NCBI GenBank assembly: GCA_963742035.1
Contig: CAVUKH010000001.1
Span: 62,001-126,000 of the forward strand
Direction of reading: 5' to 3'
DNA from: Bog-473 sp963742035
GTDB taxonomy: Bacteria > Actinomycetota > Acidimicrobiia > Acidimicrobiales > RAAP-2
DNA: 64,000 nt
Shown: positions 41,384 to 48,734 of the stretch, one piece after another
How the letters are laid out: the number at the start of each line of letters is the position of its first letter
How positions within the stretch are numbered: the first letter of the stretch is position 1
Notes under the pieces: generated by a model
What the model was told of the DNA's origin: nothing
The model's database searches: none
Seen by the model: only the letters and a program-made list of their open reading frames with translations
Made by a program: the position numbers and the translations under genes

Positions 41384-41794
41384 CTACCCCCGGGCGAAAC
41401 GAAGCTGCCCGCGCTGCTGCTCCCAATCGGTCGCATTCCAGAATGCGACGGCAAGGTCGCTGGACCCGACGACGATCGCATGCAGGCGACGCGCCCCGAG
41501 CTCGCGTAGGCGGTCCTCGGCAGCTCCCAGGAGCATCTGGCCCAGCCCACTCCGGCGCTGGCCCGGACTGACCGCCAGGCGGTAGATGGAGCCGCGCCAG
41601 CCGTCCCACCCGGCGATGACCGACCCCAGGATGCGACCGTCCTGCTCGGCGAGCAGCAACGCCCCCGGATCGCGGCGCAGCAGTCCGGCGAGGGCCTCGG
41701 CCGAATCGGTGGACGTCGGTTCCGCCGCCTCCAGCCAGAACCTCAGCACAGCCCCAATATCTTCTGCCGTCGCCGTCCGGAGCTCAATGGCCAC
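41384..41794 (-). CDS. GNAT-family N-acetyltransferase
   Basis: This is a 136-residue acetyltransferase started at the GTG at 41794 (MAIELRTATAEDIGAVLRFWLEA), because TACGAT ends 6 nt upstream. The acetyl-CoA motif is YRLAVSPGQRRSGLGQMLLGAAEDRLRELG (R-R-S-G-L-G). The C-terminal LAVAFWNATDWEQQ is also typical. The substrate is unknown. It sits inside the mycofactocin region, between mftF and mftD, with a methyltransferase gene upstream. Confidence 0.9.
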   Translation of the reverse strand: MAIELRTATAEDIGAVLRFWLEAAEPTSTDSAEALAGLLRRDPGALLLAEQDGRILGSVIAGWDGWRGSIYRLAVSPGQRRSGLGQMLLGAAEDRLRELGARRLHAIVVGSSDLAVAFWNATDWEQQRGQLRFARG

Positions 41795-41800
41795 GGACCA

Positions 41801-41806
41801 ATCGTA
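41801..41806 (-). promoter_or_regulatory. Leaderless -10 of GNAT gene
   Basis: TACGAT (minus strand) lies 6 nt before the GTG at 41794 and sets the start. Confidence 0.5.
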
Positions 41807-41825
41807 GGAACCCTGTCCGGGTCCG

Positions 41826-42689
41826 TCAGTCTTGGCGGCGCGCCTTGAACACCTCGGCCCGGTATCCGATGTCGACGGTGACCTCACCGGACACACCGAG
41901 TGCGTCCCGGAGCACCCGCCGCGCCGTCTCGAAGAGCCGCTCGCGGGCCTCGTTCTCCATGAGGATGACCCAACTCATGGTACTGAGCAGGCCGATCAGC
42001 TCGTCGGCGTTGAGCGCCATGTTCCAGGTGATCTCCGTCTGTTCGGGCTGGTCGAAAGGGACCCCGGGTGGGATCTCGAGCGCCTGGACGAGCGCGTTGC
42101 GATCGTTGAGCGCCGCCGACAAATTGGCCCGGCTCTCGTCGTCGACTGTCGCAAGATCCGACGAGCCGTCGCCGCCAAGGAGGGCCTGCGCCTGCGCGAT
42201 CAGCCCCGCGTCGGGGTCGGGGCCCGACCAGACCGCGGCCAACGTGCCCCCGGGAACCAGGACCCGCCCCACCTCGAGCAGGGTCGGAACCGTGTCCATC
42301 CAGTGCCACGAGGAAGAGGCCATCACCACATCCACGCTGCCGTCCGGCAACGGGATCGCCTCACCCCGTCCCGCCAGCGCCCGCACACCGGGTAGCGACT
42401 CGGCCAGAATCGCCCGCATGCGGTCGTCCGGCTCCACCGCGACGACCTCAGCGGCCCGCCCCACCAGGAGACGGGACAGGGCACCCGTGCCCGCGCCGAG
42501 GTCGACGGCCGTTCGCACCGGCTCAGGAAGGACCCACTCCACGGCGGCCGGCGGTGGACCCTGGCGGTACCGATCGTACTGAGCGGCTGCGCCACCGAAG
42601 CTGGCGGCACGCGCCGCCTTCTGCTCCGGGGTGAGGGGATCATGGGCGGGGTCGGTGGCTGGCACTGAGTCGGATGCGGGCTCGGGCAC
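41826..42689 (-). CDS. Class I SAM-dependent methyltransferase
   Basis: This is a 287-residue methyltransferase started at the GTG at 42689. The SAM-binding loop is AVDLGAGTGALSRLLV, with the acidic residue VVAVEPDD and the post-II motif LPDGSVDVVMASSSWHWMD. After the GGTLAAVW strand, a C-terminal helical extension of about 120 residues may bind the acceptor. It resembles small-molecule methyltransferases of the UbiE/Methyltransf_11 type. The acceptor is unknown. It is adjacent to mftD, but no methylation step outside the glycan chain is known for the core cofactor. Methylated mycofactocin glycans have been reported in mycobacteria, so a link is conceivable. Confidence 0.88.
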   Translation of the reverse strand: MPEPASDSVPATDPAHDPLTPEQKAARAASFGGAAAQYDRYRQGPPPAAVEWVLPEPVRTAVDLGAGTGALSRLLVGRAAEVVAVEPDDRMRAILAESLPGVRALAGRGEAIPLPDGSVDVVMASSSWHWMDTVPTLLEVGRVLVPGGTLAAVWSGPDPDAGLIAQAQALLGGDGSSDLATVDDESRANLSAALNDRNALVQALEIPPGVPFDQPEQTEITWNMALNADELIGLLSTMSWVILMENEARERLFETARRVLRDALGVSGEVTVDIGYRAEVFKARRQD

Positions 42690-42695
42690 AGGCCG

Positions 42696-42701
42696 ACCCT
42701 A
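42696..42701 (-). promoter_or_regulatory. Leaderless -10 of methyltransferase gene
   Basis: TAGGGT (minus strand) lies 6 nt before the GTG at 42689. Confidence 0.5.
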
Positions 42702-42821
42702 TGTCGGCGCGATGCCCGGTTGCCCGGCCGGACGAGGCCGCGGCGGTGGACCGCGTAGAGTCTCTCGGTCCCCGGTGTGCCTGCTGGTGCCGGGACGACG
42801 ACGCGGCACGAGAGGTTCGCT

Positions 42822-43991
42822 ATGGCTGACACGTGGTTCGAGACGGTGGCGGAGGCCCAGCGGCGCGCCAAGAAGCGCCTTCCCAAGTCGGTCTACGGCG
42901 CGTTGATCGCCGGTTCCGAGCGCGGTCTGACGCTCGAGGACAACATCACCGCGTACTCCGAGTTGGGCTTCGCGCCCCACGTGGCCGGCCTGGCCGACAG
43001 CCGGGACCTGAGCACCAAGGTCATGGGCCAGGAGATCTCCTTTCCGGTCCTGATCTCCCCCACCGGGGTCCAGGCCGTTCATCCCGGTGGCGAGGTCGCC
43101 ATGGCCGCCGCCGCCGCCGCCCGCGGCACCGCCATGGGCCTCAGCTCCTTCGCCAGCATGCCGGTGGAGGACGTGGTGGCCGCAAACCCGCAGACCTTCT
43201 TCCAGATCTACTGGATCGGCACACGCGACGACATCGCCGCCCGGGTCGAGCGGGCCCGCGCCGCCGGTGCGGTGGGCCTCATCGCAACGCTCGACTGGTC
43301 CTTCTCGCACGGGCGGGACTGGGGCAGCCCCACCATCCCCGAGTCGGTCGACCTGCGGGCCATGGTGCGCTTCGCCCCGGAGGCCCTGGTCCACCCGCGC
43401 TGGTTGCTCTCCTTTGCCCGTACAGGGAAGTGGCCCGACCTGACGACGCCGAACATGGTGGCCAAGGGTCAGCAAGGGCCGACGTTCTTCGGCGCCTACG
43501 GCGAGTGGATGGGGACCCCGCCGCCGAGTTGGGATGACGTGGCCTGGCTGCGCGAGCAGTGGGGCGGTCCGTTCATGCTCAAAGGTGTGGGCCGGGTCGA
43601 CGACGCCAAGCGGGCGGTGGACGCCGGGGTCAGTGCCATTTCGGTGTCGAACCACGGCGGCAACAACCTCGACGGGACTCCCGCCACCATCCGCGTCCTT
43701 CCCGCGGTGGCGACCGCCGTCGGAGACCAGATCGACGTCCTCCTCGACGGCGGCGTCCGACGGGGCGGCGACGCCGTCAAGGCGCTGGCATTGGGGGCGA
43801 AGGCCGTCATGATCGGACGCGCCTCGCTCTGGGGTCTGGCGGCCAATGGGCAGGCCGGGGTGGAGAACGTGCTCGACATCATGCGCAGCGGCATTGAGTC
43901 CGCTCTGCTCGGCCTCGGACGCAGCTCCGTCTCGCAACTGAGCCCCGACGACCTGGTCATCCCCGAAGGGTTCAGCCGTCACCTCGGCTGA
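42822..43991 (+). CDS. mftD: Pre-mycofactocin synthase MftD (FMN-dependent, lactate-dehydrogenase-like)
   Basis: This is a 389-residue alpha-hydroxyacid-dehydrogenase-fold flavoprotein starting at the ATG at 42822 (MADTWFETVAEAQRRAKKRLPKSVYGALIAG), with GAGAGG upstream. FMN-binding elements are ISPTGVQAVHPGGEVAMAAAA, FQIYWIG and DVLLDGGVRRGGDAVKALALGAKAVMIGR. The active-site loop reads SNHGGNNLDG, where lactate oxidases have SNHGGRQLD; this substitution is typical of MftD as I recall. MftD oxidatively deaminates AHDP to premycofactocin. Its separation from mftC and mftE differs from the mycobacterial order. Confidence 0.95.
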   Translation: MADTWFETVAEAQRRAKKRLPKSVYGALIAGSERGLTLEDNITAYSELGFAPHVAGLADSRDLSTKVMGQEISFPVLISPTGVQAVHPGGEVAMAAAAAARGTAMGLSSFASMPVEDVVAANPQTFFQIYWIGTRDDIAARVERARAAGAVGLIATLDWSFSHGRDWGSPTIPESVDLRAMVRFAPEALVHPRWLLSFARTGKWPDLTTPNMVAKGQQGPTFFGAYGEWMGTPPPSWDDVAWLREQWGGPFMLKGVGRVDDAKRAVDAGVSAISVSNHGGNNLDGTPATIRVLPAVATAVGDQIDVLLDGGVRRGGDAVKALALGAKAVMIGRASLWGLAANGQAGVENVLDIMRSGIESALLGLGRSSVSQLSPDDLVIPEGFSRHLG

Positions 43992-43993
43992 TC

Positions 43994-44041
43994 GGTTCGC
44001 CGCAGGCGCGGCGGACGGGTTCGCCGCAGGCGCCGCGGACG
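43994..44041. repeat. 24-bp direct duplication between convergent mftD and adh
   Basis: Two 24-bp copies beginning GGTTCGCCGCAGGC follow each other with a single mismatch. Each contains GCCGC and GCGGC arms able to form small hairpins, so the pair may act as a bidirectional terminator. Confidence 0.7.
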
Positions 44042-44045
44042 GTCG

Positions 44046-45200
44046 TCAGCTGTCGAACTTGACGACGCCGCGCACGATGGTGCCGGCGGCCTGGTCCTCG
44101 TAGCCCTGCTGGACCTGATCGAGCGAGTACTCCTGCGTGATGATCTCGTCGATCTTCAGCTCGCCGGACTCGAAGAGGTTGAGCAGGTTCGGCACCTGCA
44201 CCCGCGGGCTCTGCGAGCCGAACACCGTGCCGAGGATGGCCTGGTTGAACATGGCCAGGTTGAACAGGTTGAGCTGCACGTCCATCTGATCGAACGGCGC
44301 GATGGCCGTGACGACGATGCGGGCGTCCTTGGACCCGAGGGCGCAGGCGCCGGCGATGAGCTCACCCTTGAGCACCCCCGGCGTCAGGATGACCACGTCG
44401 GCGTTGCGGCCCATGGTCAGTTCGGGCAGCATCATCTGCGCGTCGATCAGGCTCGCCGCCGTGTGTGTCGCCCCGATCTCCTTGGCCTTCTCCAGCTTGA
44501 AGGGCACGGGGTCCACCGCGATGATGTGCCGCGCACCGGCGATGCGGGCTCCCTGGATGGCGCCGGAACCGACGCCACCGGCGCCCACGACGACCACCGT
44601 CTCTCCCGGCTTCACCTTGGCCCGGTCCACCGCCGATCCGAAGCCCGTGGCGATGCCGCAGCTGATGAGCGCGGCCGCCTTCATGTTGTCCCAGGGGTTG
44701 ATGCGCACCAGCGAGTTCTCGTGCACGACCATCTCATCGGCGAACGTCCCGAGCTGGGCCATCCGGTTCAGGTCCTCGCCACCGAGGTGATACCGGTAGG
44801 TGCCGTCGCTGATCATGCCCCCGGCGAGCGTCATCATCCCGAGGTCGCACAGGTTCTGTCGTCCGGAGGCACACCAGTGACACGTCCCACAAGAGGGTAT
44901 GAACGAAACAGCGACGTGGTCACCCTGGGCCACCTGGGTCACATTCGTCCCGACCTCGGTGACGATGCCGGAGCCCTCGTGGCCGCCGACCACGGGGAAC
45001 ATGGACTTCACGCCCATCATCTCGAGCACCTCGGGCGTCTGACTTATGTCGCCCGTTCGCAGGTGCTCGTCGGAGTGGCACATGCCCGACCACACCATCT
45101 TCACCCGGACCTCGCGGTTGCCCGGAGGGTCGATCTCGATCTCTTCCGTCTTCCAGGGCTCGTTGAGTCCCGTGCACACCGCCGCGCGCGTCGTGGTCAT
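44046..45200 (-). CDS. NDMA-dependent (mycofactocin-linked) alcohol dehydrogenase
   Basis: This is a 384-residue zinc-dependent medium-chain alcohol dehydrogenase. I use the ATG at 45200 (MTTTRAAVCTGLNEPWKTEEIEIDPP), 8 nt after AGGGAGGG, not the TTG two codons earlier. Catalytic zinc ligands are in WSGMCHSDEHLRTGD and VVGGHEGSGIV. The structural zinc cysteines are PSCGTCHWCASGRQNLC. The cofactor fold is VVVVGAGGVGSGAIQGARIAGA. It matches the Rxyl_3153-type family, whose members keep their NAD bound, need an artificial acceptor such as NDMA in vitro, and use mycofactocin in vivo. Its place beside mftD supports this. Two palindromes lie in its promoter region. Confidence 0.93.
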   Translation of the reverse strand: MTTTRAAVCTGLNEPWKTEEIEIDPPGNREVRVKMVWSGMCHSDEHLRTGDISQTPEVLEMMGVKSMFPVVGGHEGSGIVTEVGTNVTQVAQGDHVAVSFIPSCGTCHWCASGRQNLCDLGMMTLAGGMISDGTYRYHLGGEDLNRMAQLGTFADEMVVHENSLVRINPWDNMKAAALISCGIATGFGSAVDRAKVKPGETVVVVGAGGVGSGAIQGARIAGARHIIAVDPVPFKLEKAKEIGATHTAASLIDAQMMLPELTMGRNADVVILTPGVLKGELIAGACALGSKDARIVVTAIAPFDQMDVQLNLFNLAMFNQAILGTVFGSQSPRVQVPNLLNLFESGELKIDEIITQEYSLDQVQQGYEDQAAGTIVRGVVKFDS

Positions 45201-45224
45201 TGGCAATCCCTCCCTGAGGTTGCA

Positions 45225-45238
45225 GCGAACTGGTTCGC
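45225..45238. promoter_or_regulatory. Palindrome with AAC-N2-GTT core in adh leader/promoter
   Basis: GCGAACTGGTTCGC is a 14-bp perfect inverted repeat, 24 nt upstream of the adh ATG and just downstream of a GATACT -10-like hexamer (minus strand, 45245-45250). The AACnnGTT core is that of KstR-type sites, without the outer T/A of the mycobacterial consensus. A KstR-like TetR gene lies 1.9 kb away. Confidence 0.6.
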
Positions 45239-45258
45239 GCCTTCAGTATCGCCCCCCA

Positions 45259-45278
45259 CCCGGTTGGGGACAACCGGG
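45259..45278. promoter_or_regulatory. Palindrome CCCGGTTG-N4-CAACCGGG before the cyclase gene
   Basis: Perfect 8-bp arms around GGGA end 8 nt before the TAAGGT -10 of the gene at 45299, so a bound protein would cover the promoter. It is also about 60 nt upstream of the divergent adh gene. It is a likely operator for one of the two TetR proteins encoded downstream. Confidence 0.65.
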
Positions 45279-45286
45279 CCCGGCGG

Positions 45287-45292
45287 TAAGGT
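45287..45292 (+). promoter_or_regulatory. Leaderless -10 of cyclase-family gene
   Basis: TAAGGT ends 6 nt before the GTG at 45299. Confidence 0.5.
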
Positions 45293-45298
45293 GCGCGC

Positions 45299-46237
45299 GT
45301 GCCCGCACCCGCCGTGTTCACCGACATGGCCGCCCGGGTCCGCAATTGGGGGAGGTGGGGCCCCGAGGACGAGATCGGCACCCTCAACCTGATCGACCAG
45401 GCGGCCCGTCGGCGGGCGGCCGCTGCGGTGGTGTCGGGCCGGGCATTCGCCCTGGGGCTGCCCTTGTCGGAGGCGGAGGGGATCCAGCTCGGCTTCGTCG
45501 AGGGTCGCGTCAACCCGACCAGAACCATGGTCCAGGTCAACCAACCGGTCAACGCCGACCAACCCGAGTGGGTCTGCTTCAGCGAGGACGTCCTCACCAT
45601 GGCCACACAGTGCGCCACCCACTGGGACGCGCTGGCCCACAGCAGCTACGGCGGTGTGATCTACAACGGGTACCCGGCGTCGACGGTGTCGGCGGACGGC
45701 GCCGCCCGCTGCGGCATCCACCGGCTGGGCGCCGTGGTGAGCCGGGGGATCCTCCTCGACGTGGCCCGGGCCCTCGGACGCGAGGTCCTCCAACCCGGCT
45801 ACCCCATCACGCCCGACGACCTCGACGCGGCCTGCGCGCTGGGCAACGTCACGGTCGAACCGGGTGACATCGTTCTCGTGCGCACCGGACAGATGGTGCA
45901 TCTTCGACCGGACCAGCGAGATCTGGTCGCCTACACCTGGCCGTCGCCCGGACTGACGATCGAGACCGCCGAGTGGTTCCACCGTCACGACGTGGCCGCG
46001 GTGGCGACCGACACGTTGGTCTTCGAGGTGTACCCGTGTCAGCACGAGGAGGCCTACCTGCCCGTGCATCTCCTGCATCTGGTGGAGATGGGCCTGACGC
46101 AGGGCCAGAACTGGGTGCTCGACGCGTTGGCCGAGGACTGCGCGGCCGACGGGTGCTACAGCTTCCTGCTCGACGCCACCCCGCTGCCGCTGACCCACGG
46201 ACTCGGCACGCCCCTCAACCCGGTCGCGCTCAAGTAA
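45299..46237 (+). CDS. Cyclase-family / kynurenine formamidase-like hydrolase
   Basis: This is a 312-residue protein of the metal-dependent cyclase family. The signature HWDALAH motif is present (ATHWDALAHSSYGGVIYNGYP), the metal ligands being its His and Asp residues. Other family pieces are GDIVLVRTGQM and the late acid/His region FEVYPCQHEEAYLPVHLLHL. Members hydrolyse amides, lactones or cyclic diketones. In actinobacterial catabolic clusters they are often near dehydrogenases. It is divergent from the alcohol dehydrogenase, sharing the palindromic control region. A ring-opening hydrolase in the same pathway is plausible. Confidence 0.88.
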   Translation: MPAPAVFTDMAARVRNWGRWGPEDEIGTLNLIDQAARRRAAAAVVSGRAFALGLPLSEAEGIQLGFVEGRVNPTRTMVQVNQPVNADQPEWVCFSEDVLTMATQCATHWDALAHSSYGGVIYNGYPASTVSADGAARCGIHRLGAVVSRGILLDVARALGREVLQPGYPITPDDLDAACALGNVTVEPGDIVLVRTGQMVHLRPDQRDLVAYTWPSPGLTIETAEWFHRHDVAAVATDTLVFEVYPCQHEEAYLPVHLLHLVEMGLTQGQNWVLDALAEDCAADGCYSFLLDATPLPLTHGLGTPLNPVALK

Positions 46238-46241
46238 CCAC

Positions 46242-47048
46242 TCAGGGCGCGCCGGTGCCACGGCGCGCCGTGGCACCGCCGAGCACGGGCCCGGTCCGGG
46301 GCCTCGTGCGCTCACGTGCCGGCATCGCGGCCGGTGGCGCTTCTCGTCCCGTGACGGCCCAGTGCAGGGTCCGCGCCTGGGTGTCGATGAGGTTGCGCGT
46401 CCGGATCCCCCAGAACTCGAACCCGTAGCGGTGAGCCGACACGCTGGCGAACATGGCCACCAACGTGCCGGCGACGGCCATGGGATCGACGCCGGCCGGT
46501 GAGCAGGTGGCCCCGCTGGGCCCTCCCTCGGGCGACGGCGAGGCCGTGGCGATCACCTGGGCCAGCGCCACCGTGACGGCGTTGAGCGCTCGCACCCGTA
46601 TGCCCCGCAACTGCCCCTCCCCCTCCTCCGTGGCCAGGTCGACCACCCGGAACACGGCGCGATTGTCCTCCCAGTAGCTGAGAAAGCCCTCCGTCACCGT
46701 GAGGGCGGTGGCCCAGCTCGCTCCTTCGGACCAGTCCCCGTCGACCAGGTCGGCCAGCTGGCCCGCCTGGTCGACCATCCCCTCGGCCAGCACCTGTATG
46801 GCCTGCTCCACATTGGCGAAGTACTGGTAGAAGGTCGCCGGCGAGGTCTGGGCCTGCCGGGCGATGTCGGTGACCTTGACGGACCGCCACGACGTGGTGG
46901 CCAAGAGCTCCACGGTGGCGTCGAGCAGCCGCTGACGCGTCTGGCGGCCCCGTTCGCCGGGCACCCGCCCATCGGTCGTGGCCACCTGCTCGGCGTAGGC
47001 GTCGAGGTCGACGACGGTGGCCTCACGCCCGGGGCTTCGTCCTGACAT
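46242..47048 (-). CDS. TetR-family regulator
   Basis: This is a 268-residue TetR protein started at the ATG at 47048 (MSGRSPGREATVVDLDAYAEQVATTDGRVPGE), supported by TACGCT 8 nt upstream. The DNA-binding domain is RGRQTRQRLLDATVELLATTSWRSVKVTDIARQAQTSPATFYQYFANVEQAI (about residues 35-85). The ligand domain follows and ends in an Arg/Pro-rich tail of about 35 residues, longer than usual. It is convergent with the cyclase gene and divergent from the KstR-like gene. It may act on the palindromes at 45225-45278, the promoters at 47057-47105, or both. Confidence 0.93.
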   Translation of the reverse strand: MSGRSPGREATVVDLDAYAEQVATTDGRVPGERGRQTRQRLLDATVELLATTSWRSVKVTDIARQAQTSPATFYQYFANVEQAIQVLAEGMVDQAGQLADLVDGDWSEGASWATALTVTEGFLSYWEDNRAVFRVVDLATEEGEGQLRGIRVRALNAVTVALAQVIATASPSPEGGPSGATCSPAGVDPMAVAGTLVAMFASVSAHRYGFEFWGIRTRNLIDTQARTLHWAVTGREAPPAAMPARERTRPRTGPVLGGATARRGTGAP

Positions 47049-47056
47049 GGCGGCCC

Positions 47057-47062
47057 AGCGTA
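47057..47062 (-). promoter_or_regulatory. Leaderless -10 of TetR gene (minus strand)
   Basis: TACGCT ends 8 nt before the ATG at 47048. Confidence 0.45.
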
Positions 47063-47099
47063 CCGGCCCGGCTCCCGAAGACCCAGGTGGCGCTGCGGA

Positions 47100-47105
47100 T
47101 ACGCT
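47100..47105 (+). promoter_or_regulatory. Leaderless -10 of KstR-like gene
   Basis: TACGCT ends 6 nt before the ATG at 47112. It is back to back with the -10 of the divergent TetR gene, only 38 bp apart. Confidence 0.5.
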
Positions 47106-47111
47106 GTCGGG

Positions 47112-47720
47112 ATGGAGCAGACGCTGACCCGCCCGCTCACCCGCGCGCAGCAGGCCAGACGCCAGCGCGTGATCGACGCGGCCATGGCGTTGGGGCTCGA
47201 GGGGGGCTACGAGGCGGTCCAGATGCGCGACGTCGCCGCCCGGGCCGACGTCGCCATGGGAACGGTGTACCGCTACTTCACCAGCAAGGACCACCTCCTG
47301 GCAGCCACGCTCGTGCACTGGGTCGAGCTGCTCGACACACGGATCGGGCAGCACCCGCCGCGGGGCGAACATCCGGCGGACCGCGTGCTGGACGTCCTCG
47401 ATCGCGCGCTGCGTGCCATGGGCCGCCAACCCAAGCTGGTCACGGCGGTGTTCACCTCGCTGTCCTCGCCGGACCCGGCGGCCGTCGGCTGCCAGCAGCA
47501 GATCACGCTGCTGATGGAAGGCATCATCTCGCGGGCGATGGGCGAGCGCGACGTGCCCGACATGTCCGACCGGGCCCGCATGATCGGCCATGTCTGGTAC
47601 TCGGCCCTTGTGGGTTGGGTGAACGGCTGGTCCACCATGGCACGGGTGTACGACGAGCTCGCGGTGTCGGTGCGCCTCCTCCTGCCCGATCAACTCGTCG
47701 AGCGTCCTGCAGTCGTCTGA
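47112..47720 (+). CDS. KstR-like TetR-family regulator
   Basis: This is a 202-residue TetR regulator (MEQTLTRPLTRAQQARRQRVIDAAMALGLEGG). The recognition region GGYEAVQMRDVAARADVAMGT, then VYRYFTSKDHLL, is nearly the same as the corresponding part of mycobacterial KstR as I recall it, the repressor of cholesterol genes that binds TnnAACnnGTTnnA. The ligand domain is also KstR-like in length and in the end LLLPDQL. It could control steroid or fatty-acid genes in this window in response to a CoA thioester. The AAC-N2-GTT palindrome at 45225-45238 is the nearest candidate site. Confidence 0.9.
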   Translation: MEQTLTRPLTRAQQARRQRVIDAAMALGLEGGYEAVQMRDVAARADVAMGTVYRYFTSKDHLLAATLVHWVELLDTRIGQHPPRGEHPADRVLDVLDRALRAMGRQPKLVTAVFTSLSSPDPAAVGCQQQITLLMEGIISRAMGERDVPDMSDRARMIGHVWYSALVGWVNGWSTMARVYDELAVSVRLLLPDQLVERPAVV

Positions 47721-47782
47721 CCAGCACGTTCCACCGGCGCACCGCCGGTCGCGCATGACCAAATCAGCGGGAACGCCCGCGC

Positions 47783-47788
47783 TAGGGT
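47783..47788 (+). promoter_or_regulatory. Leaderless -10 of ABC transporter operon
   Basis: TAGGGT ends 7 nt before the ATG at 47796. Confidence 0.5.
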
Positions 47789-47795
47789 CGCCCCG

Positions 47796-48734
47796 ATGAG
47801 CGCCGGCGCCACCACCCGCGGGCTGCCTATCGAGATCCGGGGGCTGTCGAAACACTTCGGGCCCGTGCTGGCCGTCGACGATCTTTCGTTCACCGTCGAG
47901 CCCGGACGCGTCACCGGGTTCCTGGGCCCCAACGGCTCCGGCAAGACGACGACCCTGCGCATGCTCCTCGGCCTGGTGCACCCGTCCGCCGGCACGGCGA
48001 CCATTGCCGGGCGCAACTACCAAGACCTGGACAATCCGACGTCCACCGTCGGTGCCGTGCTGGAGGCCACGAGCTTCCACCCGGCGCGCCGGGCCAGGAC
48101 GCACCTCCGCATGGCGGCGCGGGCCGGCGGCCACGACGAGAAGCGCGCCGACGAGGTGCTCGGACTGGTCGGGCTCACCGGGGACGCCAAGCGCAAGATC
48201 GGTGGCTTCTCCATGGGCATGCGCCAGCGCCTGGAGCTGGCCACCGCCCTCATCGGCGACCCCGACGTCCTCATCCTCGACGAGCCGTCCAACGGGCTCG
48301 ACCCGCAGGGCATCGCCTGGCTGCGCGACTTCATGCGCTACCTGGCCGGCGAGGGCCGCACCGTGCTCGTCTCCTCCCACCTCCTCTCCGAGATGGCCCA
48401 GACCATCGATGACGCGGTCATCGTGTCGTTCGGGCAGCTGAAGGCCCAGGGCACGCTCGACGAGATCACGGCGGGCATCACGGGCGTCGTCATGCGGGCC
48501 CGCACCCCCGAGGCCGACCGCCTGGCCGGCGTCCTCACGCAGGCCGGCATCGCATTCCGCCGGCTGACGCACGACGAGCTGGCCATGGACGGCGTGACGC
48601 CCGAGCAGGTCGGGCCGCTGCTGGCCTCGAACCAGATCATCTTGTACGAGCTCATTCAGGAGGGCGGCGATCTCGAGTCGGTCTTCCTCTCGCTGACATC
48701 GGGGCTGGGCTTCGGCGGCGTGGAGGCCCTGTGA
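47796..48734 (+). CDS. ABC transporter ATP-binding protein (exporter type)
   Basis: This is a 312-residue ATPase. Walker A is GPNGSGKTTT (about residue 46), the signature is GGFSMGMRQRLELA, Walker B is DVLILDEPSNGLDPQG and the switch His is in VLVSSHLL. The C-terminal about 90 residues are the extension seen in drug- or bacitracin-type exporters. It works with the permease encoded by the next gene, whose GTG start overlaps this stop by four bases. The substrate is unknown. It is not obviously linked with the catabolic genes. Confidence 0.95.
   Translation: MSAGATTRGLPIEIRGLSKHFGPVLAVDDLSFTVEPGRVTGFLGPNGSGKTTTLRMLLGLVHPSAGTATIAGRNYQDLDNPTSTVGAVLEATSFHPARRARTHLRMAARAGGHDEKRADEVLGLVGLTGDAKRKIGGFSMGMRQRLELATALIGDPDVLILDEPSNGLDPQGIAWLRDFMRYLAGEGRTVLVSSHLLSEMAQTIDDAVIVSFGQLKAQGTLDEITAGITGVVMRARTPEADRLAGVLTQAGIAFRRLTHDELAMDGVTPEQVGPLLASNQIILYELIQEGGDLESVFLSLTSGLGFGGVEAL

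Noticed and set aside
46242..47720. MftR assignment for one of the TetR genes
   Set aside because: Neither is adjacent to mftA. One is KstR-like and the other has no MftR feature I can recognise.
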